DNA of 64,000 bases from Apiotrichum sp. Y4204 (GCA_025531455.1 JAMYHL010000085.1:62001-126000), one strand, 5' to 3'. Numbered from the stretch's first letter, positions 11,514 through 23,394 are shown. The notes: generated by a model from the letters alone, not told the origin. Made by a program: numbers and translations.

Positions 11514-13919
11514 GACGGAAAGTGATTGTGAAGAGATGGACAAGAACCGGGAAGGTAAGGCCAGGCGCGGCACTTATGTATATGCGGCTGGAAGCCTGAA
11601 CAGTCAACGGGCATAGACATAGCGGACCTGAGACGAGGGGCATTGACACAAACAAATGGAACCGAGCGGCCTAGTCCGCAACTCGGGCTCACCACAGCTT
11701 CTAGGCTCTGAGCGGCAACCTTGCGCGTAGGCCACCAACGGCTCATGCTCAACGATGGGGCCATCGCTTATGGACCCACACTCTGTGGCTGCCGATGGAC
11801 AAAGGTGGAAGTGCGAAGTGCGGCCAGCAGCGCAGCGCACGACGGTTGCCCGCGGTATGCGAAATGAATGGATCTTCATGGGGTCTCCGGGTTCTCGGCC
11901 TTTGACCTCTGGCAGCATCTTGGCTGCCGCTTCGGCACGCTGAGCATCAGTTAGATTGAATCCTGAAGCGCACGGCCTCACGGTCGCCGTTATGTCCCAA
12001 TGTACCCATGTCGCTTTAACCGCTCGCTGCTAGCTGTGATAAACTCCACCCAAAATCGGTCTAGTAAGTTACGAGATCCGGAGGATCAGAATCCATCCAC
12101 CAACTCCGGTCGGCTCTTGATCCTTGCTTTGCAGGCGATTTCTACAAAGTCCGGTCCCCATTCCGAAGTACGTCGGTGCATTCCTGGGGCTCCGTGGTCA
12201 ATACCTCAAGCTAGGCGCTGACTGCAGCACGCTCCATCGCATGCACCGCAGCGGCCCCACGAACACCTCAGGGCGAGGCCGTAGTCGAATACTTCGGGCA
12301 TTGACGACGTATGAAACTCTGTAATCAGAAAGCTGGAGTGGTCAGTCCACCCTTGCTGGCAGCTTGGTACTACCGGGAGCGCGGGGAGTGGATATCGGTT
12401 ATCCCAGCGGTCACGCGTGCCATGTGACGGCGGCACGACTGCAAGAAGTAATTCGGGCCGTTCGGAAGTTCATCGATCGTCTATGTTTAGCGACGACAGG
12501 GGCAACGCCTGGATGTATGTGCGTGAGGACGACAGGAGAGAAGAGTTCAAAATCGCTCATGGCATCCAGCAGCGCAGCAGCTCGGGTTCATGCCAAGAGT
12601 GTATGATCACCTGACATCCCAGTGATGAATTGCCTACTGCGCGTATTCCTCCATTGCCGACAGATAAGCGACAGACCACACACAGCAGGCAACAGGTGAC
12701 ATGGTGACAGGCATGACAGGAATCCAGCCGATCTCATGTCTAAATGTGGCATGCATGGTATGGACCAAGGGTGGCGTGGATCAACAGGTGCTCAATGCTC
12801 AATGCTCAATTGCACTTGACCGCCAAAAACCGAGGCAACATTGAGATTTACGTCCACCACCTGAGTACGTACGGAGTGGACGTTTCTGACTGCCTGGCAA
12901 AGACGTGATTCGCGTCCTCATAAAGACCGAGGTATGGTACAGCCGAACAGGTCAAACAGGGTGGCATGTGCTGTAGCTGTAGATCGAAGATTAGAGAAAT
13001 GGCGGGCAACGGGGCGCTAAGCAGCTGGCTGCGAGTCGCCGGCATTCAAGCACGTTCAAGCACGCGATGAAATAGTGCGGGTCGCGAGCGCGTAGACGGA
13101 TAGGCGAACAAACGAACCGCATTTTGTCGAGATCTACATCTAATCTGAGATATAAGATAATGTACGGGGTCAAACCAGTCGTCACCACCATGTCATGTTG
13201 GTGGCGAGACAAATTAAGCCACGGTTGATCTGCCGAGGTCGTTACGACGGTCCTGAATAGCGGGCGCCGTGTGGGTCTCGGGGAGGGAAGGAAGGGGAGG
13301 AGAGGATGCCGTTGTGAGATCACAAGCAAGAGAGAGAATAGCGGTTCTGGAATGTGGCCAGGATCTCGGCAGGAGAGATCTGTCAAAGTGGCGAGTTGAA
13401 CAAAGAGGTAAGCGCGAGGCGTGAAACTGCCGGCGGCAGCGTAGATCAGTCAATGAGGATACCCCGAGTCTGCCCTTTGACAGCGAAAACCCGGGGTGTT
13501 GAGATCATGAGAGAAACCTACGTTCCAGCTCGTATGTCCTTCGAGAGAAATGTCTGTAAACGGCACACATAGGGCACTTGGGCGTTGCCACGCCGGTAGC
13601 GAGTAGGAGATTCTTGTTCAGTTTCTCTTGCAGGCTTCTCATCCACTCAGTAGCTCGGCCCGCAGCTGATGTCCCGAGTGCTGAGATTCGCGAAGTTCAG
13701 CTGTCATTTCCGCTGCTAGGTTGCTGAATGAACGAATACGACTGTGCAGACAGCGTAGCTCATCATCAGTCAGCAGCATCTGAAGTTAGCACGCCTGCCC
13801 CAAGATACTGTACACGATGCACCATCGCTACCACTGTCACCCCCTCTCCTCAGACTCTCACCCCCTCTCCTCAGACTCCGGTCAGTCATCAGTGTCATTT
13901 AACATGCCATGGTCCATAA
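11514..13919. other. Gene-free region (2.4 kb)
   Basis: The left end is the promoter side of the amino acid permease. No coding region could be supported. A 21-base direct duplication occurs near the right end (13837-13878). Confidence 0.5.
13837..13878. repeat. 21-base tandem duplication
   Basis: Two identical adjacent copies of a CT-rich 21-base unit (13837-13857 and 13858-13878), about 40 bases beyond the stop codon of the next minus-strand gene. It may fall in that gene's 3' untranslated region. Confidence 0.85.
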
Positions 13920-14509
13920 CTACGGGTCCCTATTCTCGCGCCTATTGGCGGCCTGAACGCGCATCGCCTCAACCTGCCTCTCCTTGCGTTTCCGCCTGCG
14001 ATCGCGCATCGCCTCCTTTGCCTTCTCCGCCGCCTCCTTCTTCTTCTTCCGCTCCTTAGCCGCCTTCTGCGCAGGTGTCTCGGGAAGGTCGCCAGGCCGT
14101 ACGCCCACACCGCCAGGCGACGCGCCACGCAACCGTATCCGCCCGTCCTTGAGGTACTCAGTGATCACGGGCGACGCCGCGGGCCGGTACTTGAACTCCT
14201 CCGAGTATCTGCCATCAGCATCATGAACACAACAGCAGTCGCAGCGGCTGTACTCGTAAAGTGGCTTACCTACCGAGTCGCATAGATAATCTTAGGCTTT
14301 TCGCCGCCCAGTTGGCTGATACGCCACGCGCCCCATCCGAGGAAGAGAATAGCGAAGATGACCAGCGCGCGCTGCCATGCCGGGGGCGGCGGGCGGTTGA
14401 ACTCGGCAAGCGTTGAGCGCGAGTACGCGTTCTCCGTGGAAAGCTCCTCCTCTTCCTGCTGGTCGGCGGCGGCGTCCGACGTCGGAAGACGCTGGTATCG
14501 CGACGACAT
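13920..14509 (-). CDS. Small single-pass membrane protein with a basic coiled C-terminus, function unknown
   Basis: Two exons (14274-14509 and 13920-14208) encode 174 residues. An acidic N-terminus with EEEEL precedes a Pro-rich PPPPAW and one hydrophobic segment at about residues 46-66 (ALVIFAILFLGWGAWRI). After the membrane segment the protein is hydrophilic and ends in a Lys/Arg/Glu/Ala-rich helix of about 50 residues with many KKK and RRRK clusters, probably a single helix or coiled coil. No known family is recognised. The open frame, the clean intron (GTAGGT donor, CAG acceptor) and the continuity of the encoded protein across the splice support a real gene. Topology is not fixed; the positive charges after the segment suggest a cytosolic or matrix-facing tail. 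It may sit in the ER or mitochondrial membrane. Confidence 0.75.
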
Positions 14510-14850
14510 GGTGTGGTAATTCGTGGGAGTGGTAAAGAGGGTGTGTTGTTGTTATTGCGTTGCGACGTGGAAAGTTGAGGAACATCACGCATCACCGCAG
14601 CAGCATGTCGCCGTCCCGCAGACGGCCGATCCAGCCACTTCAACCCATTTTGCTTCCGCTCTTGTTGATGATGACGCACACGTCGTGTGGCCTATTCTCG
14701 CCTTGGAAGGCTGCGCTGCATTGACATGCACGCAAGATGATGCTCCAGTCCTCTGCCTCCAGTCAAAGGGCGACCGTCAAGCGACGCCGCCATGCATGTA
14801 CAGCTACTATACAGGTGTCATGATATGTACACAACCCAACACATGCCTAC
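14510..14850. other. Intergenic region
   Basis: Short region between the start of the small membrane protein gene and the stop of the CSN7 gene, both on the minus strand. No gene or clear element is visible. Confidence 0.5.
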
Positions 14851-15929
14851 TCAGTCCTTCCTTTTCTTCGCCCGCTGACTGGCAACATCACCTAACGAAT
14901 CGAAGCTGCGCTGGCTCGAGCTGCGCCTGCCGTCAGCGTCTAAATTAGGCGGCGGAAAGAGTGACTTACATGCGCCCTTCAGCAAATTCACCAGAGGAGT
15001 TGAGCGGACGGTCTCCGTCCTCATCGTCCAGCTCCATCGCCTCCCAGTTCTTCTCTGCGCTCTTGCCCTTGCCCTTGCGCTGGTCTGTCGCCGCGAGATA
15101 CGCCTCGTCCCGCTGCCTCGCATATCTGGCATTTTCCTCGGCTTCGCGTATCGTCTGCTCGCGCACATCAGCAATCTGCTCATCGAGAGCGGAGAGGAGT
15201 GTCTGGGCATTCTGGCACCTGAGAGGTCAGCGAATGCAGGAACACCTCACGCACCAGCTCTCCAGGCCATGCTGGACTTTCTTGAGGCCCTGCGGGGACA
15301 CATCGCGGCCAGCAACCCAGTCGACGTGGAACATCTGCTCGTGGTGATACATCTTGCCGCCAAGGAGGTCGGCGTAGATCACATCGATGATGAGGTTCTC
15401 CAGCTCGCGGGTCGACTCTACGCGCAAGGAGGCGGAGATATCGGCGTAGGGAAGGCTCTGTTTGTCAGTCGTGGGGGTGAAGCAGTTTCTTACGCGACGC
15501 TGAAGGGCAAGCGACACGAGGCTGAGGTGTTTAAGCTTTGCCTGGTGCGCAGGGGTGAGAGGCGGATATGAGTCAGGAGCTGAGGGTTAGTTGTGCTTGC
15601 GTGGCAAGTAACTGACCGGTCGCGTAGTCGTTCAACGAGCCGTATGCAAATAGCTCGAGAAGGCGATACTGCTTCTCGAATGCCGGGTCATTGGCCAGCT
15701 AACAGTGAGCAACGTGCTAGACAGCATGAAACATACCTCCTTAATGTTAGGCAGCTCCAGCAGCTCTGAGAAGACATAGACGCCGCTCTGGTGATGTCAG
15801 AATCAACGCGGACCCGCGCCAAGCACTCACAGCAGCTGTTGCGTCGAGCACCACTTTCGCCGCTGCGGCACCCTTTGTCGTGCGCGCCAACAGGAGGAAT
15901 GGCTCGAGGCGTGAGTGCAGTTCGGCCAT
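14851..15929 (-). CDS. CSN7: COP9 signalosome subunit 7 (PCI-domain protein)
   Basis: Part of the COP9 signalosome, which removes Nedd8 from cullin ubiquitin ligases. Seven exons (15831-15929, 15737-15787, 15617-15698, 15494-15579, 15255-15457, 14970-15218, 14851-14926) give 281 residues, the usual size. The PCI domain spans roughly residues 30-180: YVFSELLELPNIKEL, then FEKQYRLLELFAYGSLNDY, then LKHLSLVSLA, and the winged-helix part ending in LENLIIDVIYADLLGGKMYHHEQMF, followed by VDWVAGRDV. This order matches CSN7 and its eIF3 and proteasome-lid relatives; the short length and tail favour CSN7. The C-terminal third is a charged coiled coil ending in a Ser-rich, basic tail (QRAKKRKD), possibly a nuclear signal. 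It is divergent with the BRD8-like gene, 415 bases apart, so both may share a promoter. Confidence 0.85.
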
Positions 15930-16344
15930 TCTGCTGTGTTGCCGATGGGTTGGATGGTGATGATGATGATAATGATGAGAGGGAGGCCTGGGGGGAACGT
16001 CTGGCGATCTAGCTGCTGCTTGCCAGCTCGGCCGTCACGCCGTCATTGTCGTCAGCCAGCCAGCCAGGCCCAGATGAGCACAGCAGGCGCGTCAACCACG
16101 CTCACCACTGGGATACACCAGGCACATACAATAAATTACACGTATTTTTGCCTCTTCTCTCTTGCTCTGATAACGGTTCCACTCCAGTCCACCTTTCCCA
16201 CCGCACCACCCAACCATCACACAAACTCAAGTTCGCGTCTCGACTCGGATCGGAAACCAGCAAAAACACAAGCCACTCATCGTCGCATCCATCCAACAAC
16301 ACCTTGCACCCGGCCCCATTCCACCTCCTCGTCTTCCGGTCATC
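15930..16344. promoter_or_regulatory. Divergent promoter region between CSN7 and the BRD8-like gene
   Basis: 415 bases separate two start codons pointing away from each other. The right half is CA/CT-rich, consistent with the leader of the plus-strand gene. No TATA box is obvious. Confidence 0.45.
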
Positions 16345-19300
16345 ATGGTGCATCCCAGCCCAGCCGACCGGCTGACGGTGCAGGAGAAGCTTCTCCTCGC
16401 TCAGGCAGTGTACAAGGTCGGGGCTGCCAACTGGCCCGCCGTCTCAAAACTGTTGACCGGTCATCCGTGTGTCGTCGACCGGCCACACGACTTGTTTACC
16501 CCTGATGCATGCGAGGCGACATATGTGGCTCTCATGAGGAGCATTGATATCAACATGTGGGTATGATGCGGAATTTGGGATGATGAACCGACCTTGTGGC
16601 TGACATCACAGCCCTGCGCCGGATGCGGTCAAGCCCCAGGCTAGTGTCCACCTCCAGCTCGCGCGCACGTTCTACTTTGCCAGGATGGAGGAATTGAAGG
16701 AACAGATAACGATGTATGAGATCAAGTTTGCGTGAGTAAGCTGCGGTACCGACGTCTCCCCTAGCTGACATTACAGTGAGCTCACGCACGAAATCAACGC
16801 CCTCAAGTCTGGCGCGATGGACGACAAGCTCCACGCCGAAATTCGCGTCGCGCTGGCAAAGAAGTACGGCAAGAAGGTGATCGATACCTGGGCTCCACTC
16901 CCGGCTGATGTGGCCGCCGTCGTTGAGGCTGGACCCGAGTCCTCCAAGCCTCCCGAGCAGGCTCCGTCCACGGAAAGGGAGGCCGCAGCTGAGCCCGAAA
17001 AGGAGGCAGACAAGGTCGAAGCCAAGGATGTGGAGAACGCTCTGAAGGTGGACGAGGAGAAGAAAGAGGTTGTGGAAGAAGGAACAGAAGAGGCCCCGGC
17101 TGAGCCAGAGAAGGAGGAAGAGACTTCGACACCAGAGGAAGTCAAGGGAACCTTTGAGAAGAAGGATGCTCAGATGGACGTTGACGACGTTGACAAGGTG
17201 ACTGCGGACTCGGTCGTCGAGAAGAGCGAGGAGGCCACCACAGGGAAGACCTCAGAGGACTCCACGCAGGCCGACGCCGACAAGCAGAGCCGTAAACGGA
17301 AAGATCATTCAGAGGAACCGGAAACTGAGTCACGGAAGAAAACTAAGCCTGACTCCAAGGAGGATTCCGAGTCTCCGGCAGAGTCGGAGACCACTGTGGA
17401 CAATCCCACAGAGACCGTCAACAAGGAATTGGGTGCCAAGGAGCCAGTTGCGGAACCCGCTGCTGAGCCTGGCGTCACAGCCGACAATACTCCAGACGCT
17501 GTGGAGACTTCTGCCGAGCCGTCGACCGTCGAGAAGGCTACCGAAAAGCCTGAGAAGACTGAAGAACCGGAGAAGCAATCAGCAGATAGCGGCAAACCCA
17601 CGGAACCTTCCAAGTCAGCCGAGGCCGTAGGCTCCGCGTCTCCATCACCCGAAGCCGAGGCAACGGGGCTCGAAGCTGCAGAGCCCAAGGCAACGGAGGA
17701 CGAGGCTGCCGCAACCGAAGCCACTGAGACCAAGGAGACGACACCCGAGCCCGAACGAACCGCCTCCAAGTCCGCCGAGCCGGAGACGGCCGAGCCTGAA
17801 TTCAACGAGACTCAAGAGGAAACCGACGTAAAGGCGGAGAAGGCTGCATCGGAAACTGAGCCCGAGACACGTCCCGCGTCTGAACCACCGTCGAAGGTGG
17901 ACGCACCCGTCGAACAGCCGGCCGAGCCGGAAGCTGCAGCTCTCGACTCCAAGCAGGACGAGGAGAAGGAGGCGGAGGAGGAGAAAACGGAGGAGAAGGC
18001 TGAAGAGAAGGCGGAGGAAGAAGAGGAAGAGAAGGGCAAGCGGAAGAGGGGAAGGAGGAAGGGGCTCAAGACGCTGGAGAAGGAGAGGCTGGAGAAGGAA
18101 AGGTTGGAGAAGGAGAAGGCGAAGGAGGAGGAAGAAAAGGAGGCAGCGAAGGATGAGGAGGAAGGCGAAAAGGATGCGGAGGAAGAGGAGGAGAAGAAGG
18201 AAGAGGCGGAAGCCGAAGTCAAGGAGGAGGACGTCGACATGGAGGAGTCTGCCGCCGAGGCCAAGTCTACTGACGCCAAAGATGTGGAGGAAGATGAGGC
18301 TGAGGCTGGCGACGACGATAAGAAGGACGACGAGGAAGTCGCAACACCCACTGCAGAGACAGCAGCGACACCTAAACGGACTGGCCCTAGGCGTGGGGCA
18401 GCGGCATCCTCTCCTGGATCGGAACTTTCTCCGGCGTCGGATCTGTCTCCTCTTCCTCCAGATGACGGCGGTGCGGCTGCTGAGCCAGCATCATCGCCAA
18501 CACCTGATGTACCGATCCGCGGACGCAAACGTAAGGCCAGCACCCAGCCTCGTGGCGGTGCACCTTCTAAGCGTGGCGGTCGTCGTGGCGCCGCGGCTGC
18601 CACTGCATCTCCGATACGCAGCCAGCACGAATCCGAACACGAGGAGGCCAAGGAGGAGCCTGAGCCCGAGGAGCCTACTCGTGGTAGACGTTCGTCTCGA
18701 CGGGGAGTTGCGAAGAAGGAAGCCACTCCACCTCGCAAACGTGGTGCATCGGCCTCATCGGCGGCCTCTGTTCCCCCTGAACCTCAGCATCGCACTCGTC
18801 GTTCCGGACGTGCCTCGCGTGGTGGCAAAGCTGCCCGCGCTGGGTCCGAAGCCGTCTCGGTGAAGGAGGAAGAGGAAGAGGAAGGTGAAGAGGAGGCTGA
18901 GGCAGAACCCGAGCCCGAACCGGAGGAGGAGAAGCGCAGCTTGCGCACGTCACGTCGTAGGGCCGAGAAGGAGGCCGCAGCTGCCACACCTGTCTCATCC
19001 CGGGGCCGTCGCGGTGGACGCAGTGAGTTTTTTTTTTCCGATCAACTTATCAAGGACTAAGCCAACGGCGCAGCTGACAGGTAGCCCCGCGACCGTCGAC
19101 ACGTGAATCCGTTGGTGCTGAGGAGGAATCCGAGAGTCCAGCTGCGGACGCGTCAGCTGCCACTCCCACTGGGACGCCGTCCGCCCCTGCCGGCCCGTCC
19201 CGCGGACGCGGCTCGCAGCGCCTGCTCCTCTCGCTCCTCGACACGATCCAACAGCACAAATACGGCCCCGTATTCCAGGCGCCAGTCAAGCGGGTGAGTT

Positions 19301-19578
19301 GAGGTAATATCTACCTAGCTGACGCGCAGTCGGATGCGCCAGCGTACTACGACGTGATCAAGCGCCCGATGGACCTCAAGACGATACGTGCGCGGATCAA
19401 GGACGGCACGATCAGCACGATTGAGGAGCTCGAGCGCGACATTCGCCTCATGTTCGCTAATGCGTGCATTTTCAATCCGCCGGACACGCCCGTGTACGAC
19501 TGGGCGCGCGAGATGCAGAAGGATAGCGAGAAGCACATTGCGCACTACAAGAGCATGCAGCACCACCTTAACCGTTAA
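16345..19578 (+). CDS. BRD8/Bdc1-like bromodomain protein, probable NuA4 acetyltransferase subunit
   Basis: Five exons (16345-16556, 16612-16731, 16777-19022, 19085-19293, 19330-19578) encode 1011 residues. The N-terminus (LTVQEKLLLAQAVYKVGAAN followed by WPAVSKLL) resembles the SANT-like region of human BRD8 and fission yeast Bdc1. It is followed by a helix with RMEELKEQITMYEIKF, matching the BRD8 coiled coil. The middle, about residues 150-860, is low complexity: Glu/Ala/Lys-rich acidic blocks and later Arg/Gly-rich RGRK patches. A complete bromodomain closes the protein (residues about 900-1011), with HKYGPVFQAPV, the DAPAYYDVIKRPMDL motif and the acetyl-lysine-binding Asn in LMFANACIFNPPD. 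BRD8 and Bdc1 belong to Tip60/NuA4 histone acetyltransferase complexes, so a chromatin role is likely. Intron 3 has tandem acceptors (ACAG and GTAG) four bases apart; only the second keeps the bromodomain in frame. Confidence 0.85.
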
Positions 19579-19870
19579 GGTCGTGGGGCTGCCTGTGTTG
19601 AGTTGCGTACTTAGTATGGGATGAGAATGTCGGTCATACAGTAGAGATCAGATCAGTTTGTCATTAGTATTAGCATGTATCATTCATCATCCTGATATTT
19701 CTAACTGGGCCCTCAGTTGGCTGAGTGTTCCGCAACACACCAAGTTACCTTGCAATGCGAGACAGTGGTGCACGGCAACCGTTGACCGGGGCCGACAGTG
19801 ATTCTCAGCCAACTGATGAGTATAATATGAATGCATGTCTAGCCGTCCACTGACCATTACTCCCCGATCA

Positions 19871-20974
19871 TCACTCGCCCTTGGCCATGAAGCTCTTCTC
19901 ACCCACGGCCTTGCGCTCGCGGCGGCGCTTGACGTCCCAGTTGTGGACACGCGCAAAGTTGACCTCCATGACGGTGACCTGCTCGCGGATCCACTCGAGG
20001 TCCTCGACGACCTCGGCAAGGTTTTTGCGCGCCGACGACAGCTTGCTCCCCAGAAGCTCGGACGCCTCGGCCAGCGGGTACAGCAGCATCGTGTTTGCCT
20101 GCGTGTGAGTCAGAGACACAGTCGCACGGGGGACAGTTGGAAGGAGCCGAACGGCCAACCGCCACTTACACCAAGCCATAGCCCGACCTCGCCCGTCTCC
20201 TGGATCTGTGCCTCGGCATACAGCGTGTCATTGAGCTCGAAAAGCGACGTGAGGGGCTTATCCGTACCCTCCTCCTCCTCGCCGTCGAGAAGCGCATCAA
20301 TGTCGTCCGATCCCAGATCACTCCCCGCGTCTTCCTCCTTTTCCTCGGTACCCTCCGCGCGCGCCTTGCGCGCCGACAAAAAGGTCACCACCGAGAGCGT
20401 CTGCTCGATGTCCGGGATCTTCGCCTGCAGCGCCTTGCGACGCTGCTGCAGGTTCACCTCCATGTACCGGTACTTTCTGCGGGTAAGTCTCGCCAGGCGG
20501 CGTTTAGGACTCACGCGCTCGTCTCCTGGAACTTCTTGATCACGCCCTCGATCTCGGCGTCCTTGCCCCCAACGTACTCCTCAACATTGTCCTGGCGTCA
20601 GAGAAACACGTGGGAAGATGCCAGCGGAGCGAGTGGGAAGGCCGGACGACGTCCAGATGGAGATCATCGCTGTCGCCGTGAGCGAAGAGGGAAGCACTCC
20701 ATACAGTGCTGGCCCGGGTGCATTTGCTGCAAGCCACAGAGACAAACGATACCTCCAGGCATAGCTCAAATACCACGAAATAGGACGGCGCGGCCCAGGC
20801 TATGACGGCTGTCCCAATCTCGGCGCGACCCAGTCTCGATCTCGTCCTCGATCTCGACCATCGACCTTCCTCGAGCTGGCATATAGGGGCCGCCACCCGC
20901 GAATGTGGACTCACGACAAACGGGGCGCGCGGGATACCGCGCGGATTGAGCTCCATCTTCTGGGCCTGGGCCAT
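19871..20974 (-). CDS. PAC10: Prefoldin subunit 3
   Basis: Alpha-type subunit of the hexameric prefoldin chaperone that hands unfolded actin and tubulin to the CCT chaperonin. Four exons (20915-20974, 20515-20591, 20170-20476, 19871-20098) give 223 residues. The beginning NPRGIPRAPFVDNVEEYV is the typical start of this subunit (human VBP1). A first coiled-coil helix follows (KYRYMEVNLQQRRKALQAKI), then a beta-hairpin core with LFELNDTLYAEAQI and VGLWLGANTMLLYPLAEA, and a second helix (LAEVVEDLEWIREQVTVMEV). An acidic insert of about 30 residues (EGTEEKEEDAGSDLG with EEEE) between helix and hairpin is longer than in yeast. Intron 1 is 323 bases, the other two are short. The protein appears complete and cytosolic. 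Confidence 0.92.
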
Positions 20975-22005
20975 CGTGCTGAGTGAATGTGTGTGAGGTG
21001 TCTAGAGTTTATGTCGATCTCGATCTCGTGAGAGATGGGTAGTGCTGTGGTTGTGGACAGGCGCGTCGTTCGTGCGTGGACGGAGTTGGTCCGTGTGGAG
21101 GCCAGAGGTGTTATGTAAGGAGAAAAGGCGTGAGAGTAGCGTGATAATCGCGTGAAAAAGCAGCGCGGATCCGATTATTTTTGGCCTTCTACAAGTTGAT
21201 GCATGATGGCATCTAGCTCGAGGCATGCATGTATCAAGCCATACGAAGATATCAAGCGGGAGATCACACTCATCAAGGTCAAGGTTCCGGCGGTGGCGGT
21301 GTGGCATGCGCACCACAGCTGAGACACTCAGTACAGACTGCGTCGGTATTACTTCTGGTCGGAATGCGGTGCGCGTTGCGCTTCGTCCTTGCTGGCCATT
21401 GTTGTCTGGCTGGTGGCCAGGTAGGGCCATTGAATCAGCACTCGACACCACTTCGATGGTCTGCACCGCCTTGTGGAGCAGAACGCTCATCTCGGCGTTC
21501 GGGTTGCGTTCATTGCGCGTCAAGTTGGTCATGAGGCTGCACAGCTGGCGCTGCTCATCATGTGACACACCCAATTACCGATAAATTACTTCGGCACAGG
21601 CCATGACAAATTGCCCCGCCCATTACGCCGCATGGATCGTTTCTACTCGGCATCGAGAAATCGTGGCATTACCAGCATACTACCAAAAAAATAAACATAG
21701 TCCATAAGACCACAACGACCGAAACAAGAAGCCGGGGAGGCGAAAAAGCCCTTCAAGGATGGGGTATGTCGAAAAAGGGGGGGGGAGGGGAAAGGGAAGG
21801 GGAGGGGATGACAATGACAATGTGAGGGGGGCACATGTTAAGAAAGCCGTCCAGACTGGACTAGCCAACGACATGGGGGACGGGGTTGGAGTTCGCCAGG
21901 GCTCGAGCTGGATTCATATCAAACGAATGTCGCAGAGGGGTCGCAGAATAGGTGGGAGAGTTCACAAAAACGAGTGCTTCGTCTCAAGATGAAGTGCGAA
22001 ACGCC
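20975..22005. other. Gene-free region (1.0 kb)
   Basis: Holds the promoter side of prefoldin subunit 3 on the left and the 3' side of the mucin-like protein gene on the right. A G/A-rich stretch lies at about 21773-21810. A 190-codon minus-strand frame here has no protein-like features. Confidence 0.5.
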
Positions 22006-23394
22006 TTACACGTTGGAGACAGTGAGATCGCGGGGACGGGCGTGCTCGACCGATCCCACACTGTCTGGCCGATGGAGGGGCACAGATGGGTCAGGGGCAG
22101 TGAGCGAGGGGTCGTCGTTATACGAGTATTGTCCGCCGTATGCGTTGTTATAGTTGGCGTTGTTGTAGTTGTTCGAGTAAAACTCGTGATGGTCCGAGCC
22201 GGGGTGGCCCTCTGCGCTCATCTCCGTGACAGGCGACAGGGTCGAGTTGGGAACCGCGTACTGGTGTGCAATGTCGTATTGCGGGTCTCCGTACGAATGA
22301 GTAAAGTCCTGGGGCTGCGAATAGTCGACGTTCTGGCCGTGGGCCCCCTGGTCGTACTCGTTCGGCTGGCCGTGGCCGGCGTAGTAGTTGGCCGTGGCCG
22401 ACGAAGCGCCGAATCCGGCAAGGCCAGCGGCAGTGGCAGTCGAGATGGGACGGTCGCCATCAGGGGGAGGAATGTCAACAAGGTTGGCAGCGTACGGGTC
22501 GTATCCTCCGGACGGGTCCTCGTAGTCGTAACGGTGCATCTGAGGCTCCACCTTTTGGTCATAGTCGTGACTGTTCTGCGACATGTAATAACCGTTGGGA
22601 GTACCAGCGTATTGCGACATGCTGGGCTCGTCGTCGTCCTCAAAGCGCGGATTGTGGGCAGCAGCAGCAGCAGCAGCGGCGGCGGCCACATCTCGGTCGA
22701 GACGCTGGCGGCGCCTACGGCGCAACATAAACCAGGCGAAGAGCACAAGACCGCCAGCAACCACGAGACCGACAACAACGAATACACCAGCAACAGCGCC
22801 AGTGTTGTCAAAGAAGCCCGAGCCGCCGTGCTGGGAGCCACCCCCGTTGTCGAGGGTGCCCGGAGCGTAGACTGTCACAGTGTACGTGTTGCCATTTGAA
22901 TCAGTCGAGGTCGAAAGCGCAACAGTTTGACCCTTGCTGTCAGTCGTTGTAATGAGCGCTGGCACAGAGGGAGTGGGACTCGATGAGACACTGGTGGAAG
23001 GAATCACGCTCTGTTGGGTCGAGGAGGCTGCTGGAGGCGCAGAGGTAGGTGATGTTACTGCGGGAGGAGCCGAAGACGTTGGCGGTGCACTTGTCAAGGT
23101 ACTAGACGGGGGCTGAGTGGAGGGCTCTTGGGACGGGGAAACAGAGGAAGGTGGGGGGCTGCTTGTAGTAGGAGGCGGGGGAGAGGACGATGTTGGCGGA
23201 GGGGGCTCGCTGGTAGTGGACGGGCTAGTCGGCTCCTGCGAGCTGGGGGTGGTAGTCGGAGGCTCCTGTGACGACGTCGGAGGGTTCGGCGTCGTCGACG
23301 TGTCCGCACTGGTGGTGGGTTCGGGAGCTGAAGTCGACTCGGCGGGAGGGTTGGAGGATTCGACAGACGTCGGGTCCGTGTTGTTGGACGCCAT
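22006..23394 (-). CDS. Mucin-like single-pass membrane protein, possible cell-wall sensor
   Basis: Single exon, 462 residues from the ATG at 23394. Residues 1-165 are almost only Ser, Thr, Pro and Ala (SSPPPPTTSS, TSAPPTSSAPP), which would be heavily O-glycosylated if extracellular. One strong membrane segment follows at about residues 203-226 (GAVAGVFVVVGLVVAGGLVLFAWFML with a break), then RRRRRQR as the cytosolic stop-transfer. The cytosolic part has an Ala-run, many Tyr, Asn and Gly, and no enzyme domain. This layout resembles Wsc/Mid2-type wall-stress sensors and the many unnamed basidiomycete Mid2-like proteins, but there is no WSC domain. No cleavable signal peptide is visible at this start; insertion could use the membrane segment itself (type III). 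A longer frame to 23640 contains hydrophobic stretches but lies in the CT-rich leader. Confidence 0.75.
   Translation of the reverse strand: MASNNTDPTSVESSNPPAESTSAPEPTTSADTSTTPNPPTSSQEPPTTTPSSQEPTSPSTTSEPPPPTSSSPPPPTTSSPPPSSVSPSQEPSTQPPSSTLTSAPPTSSAPPAVTSPTSAPPAASSTQQSVIPSTSVSSSPTPSVPALITTTDSKGQTVALSTSTDSNGNTYTVTVYAPGTLDNGGGSQHGGSGFFDNTGAVAGVFVVVGLVVAGGLVLFAWFMLRRRRRQRLDRDVAAAAAAAAAAHNPRFEDDDEPSMSQYAGTPNGYYMSQNSHDYDQKVEPQMHRYDYEDPSGGYDPYAANLVDIPPPDGDRPISTATAAGLAGFGASSATANYYAGHGQPNEYDQGAHGQNVDYSQPQDFTHSYGDPQYDIAHQYAVPNSTLSPVTEMSAEGHPGSDHHEFYSNNYNNANYNNAYGGQYSYNDDPSLTAPDPSVPLHRPDSVGSVEHARPRDLTVSNV

Noticed and set aside
13837..13878. CRISPR-like or satellite repeat
   Set aside because: Only two adjacent copies without spacers; a simple local duplication in a eukaryotic genome.
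17812..18738. 308-codon minus-strand frame in the BRD8-like gene
   Set aside because: Ser/Ala-rich shadow of the acidic low-complexity region.
21002..21574. 190-codon minus-strand frame between prefoldin and the mucin-like gene
   Set aside because: No protein-like pattern, and it overlaps the prefoldin promoter region.
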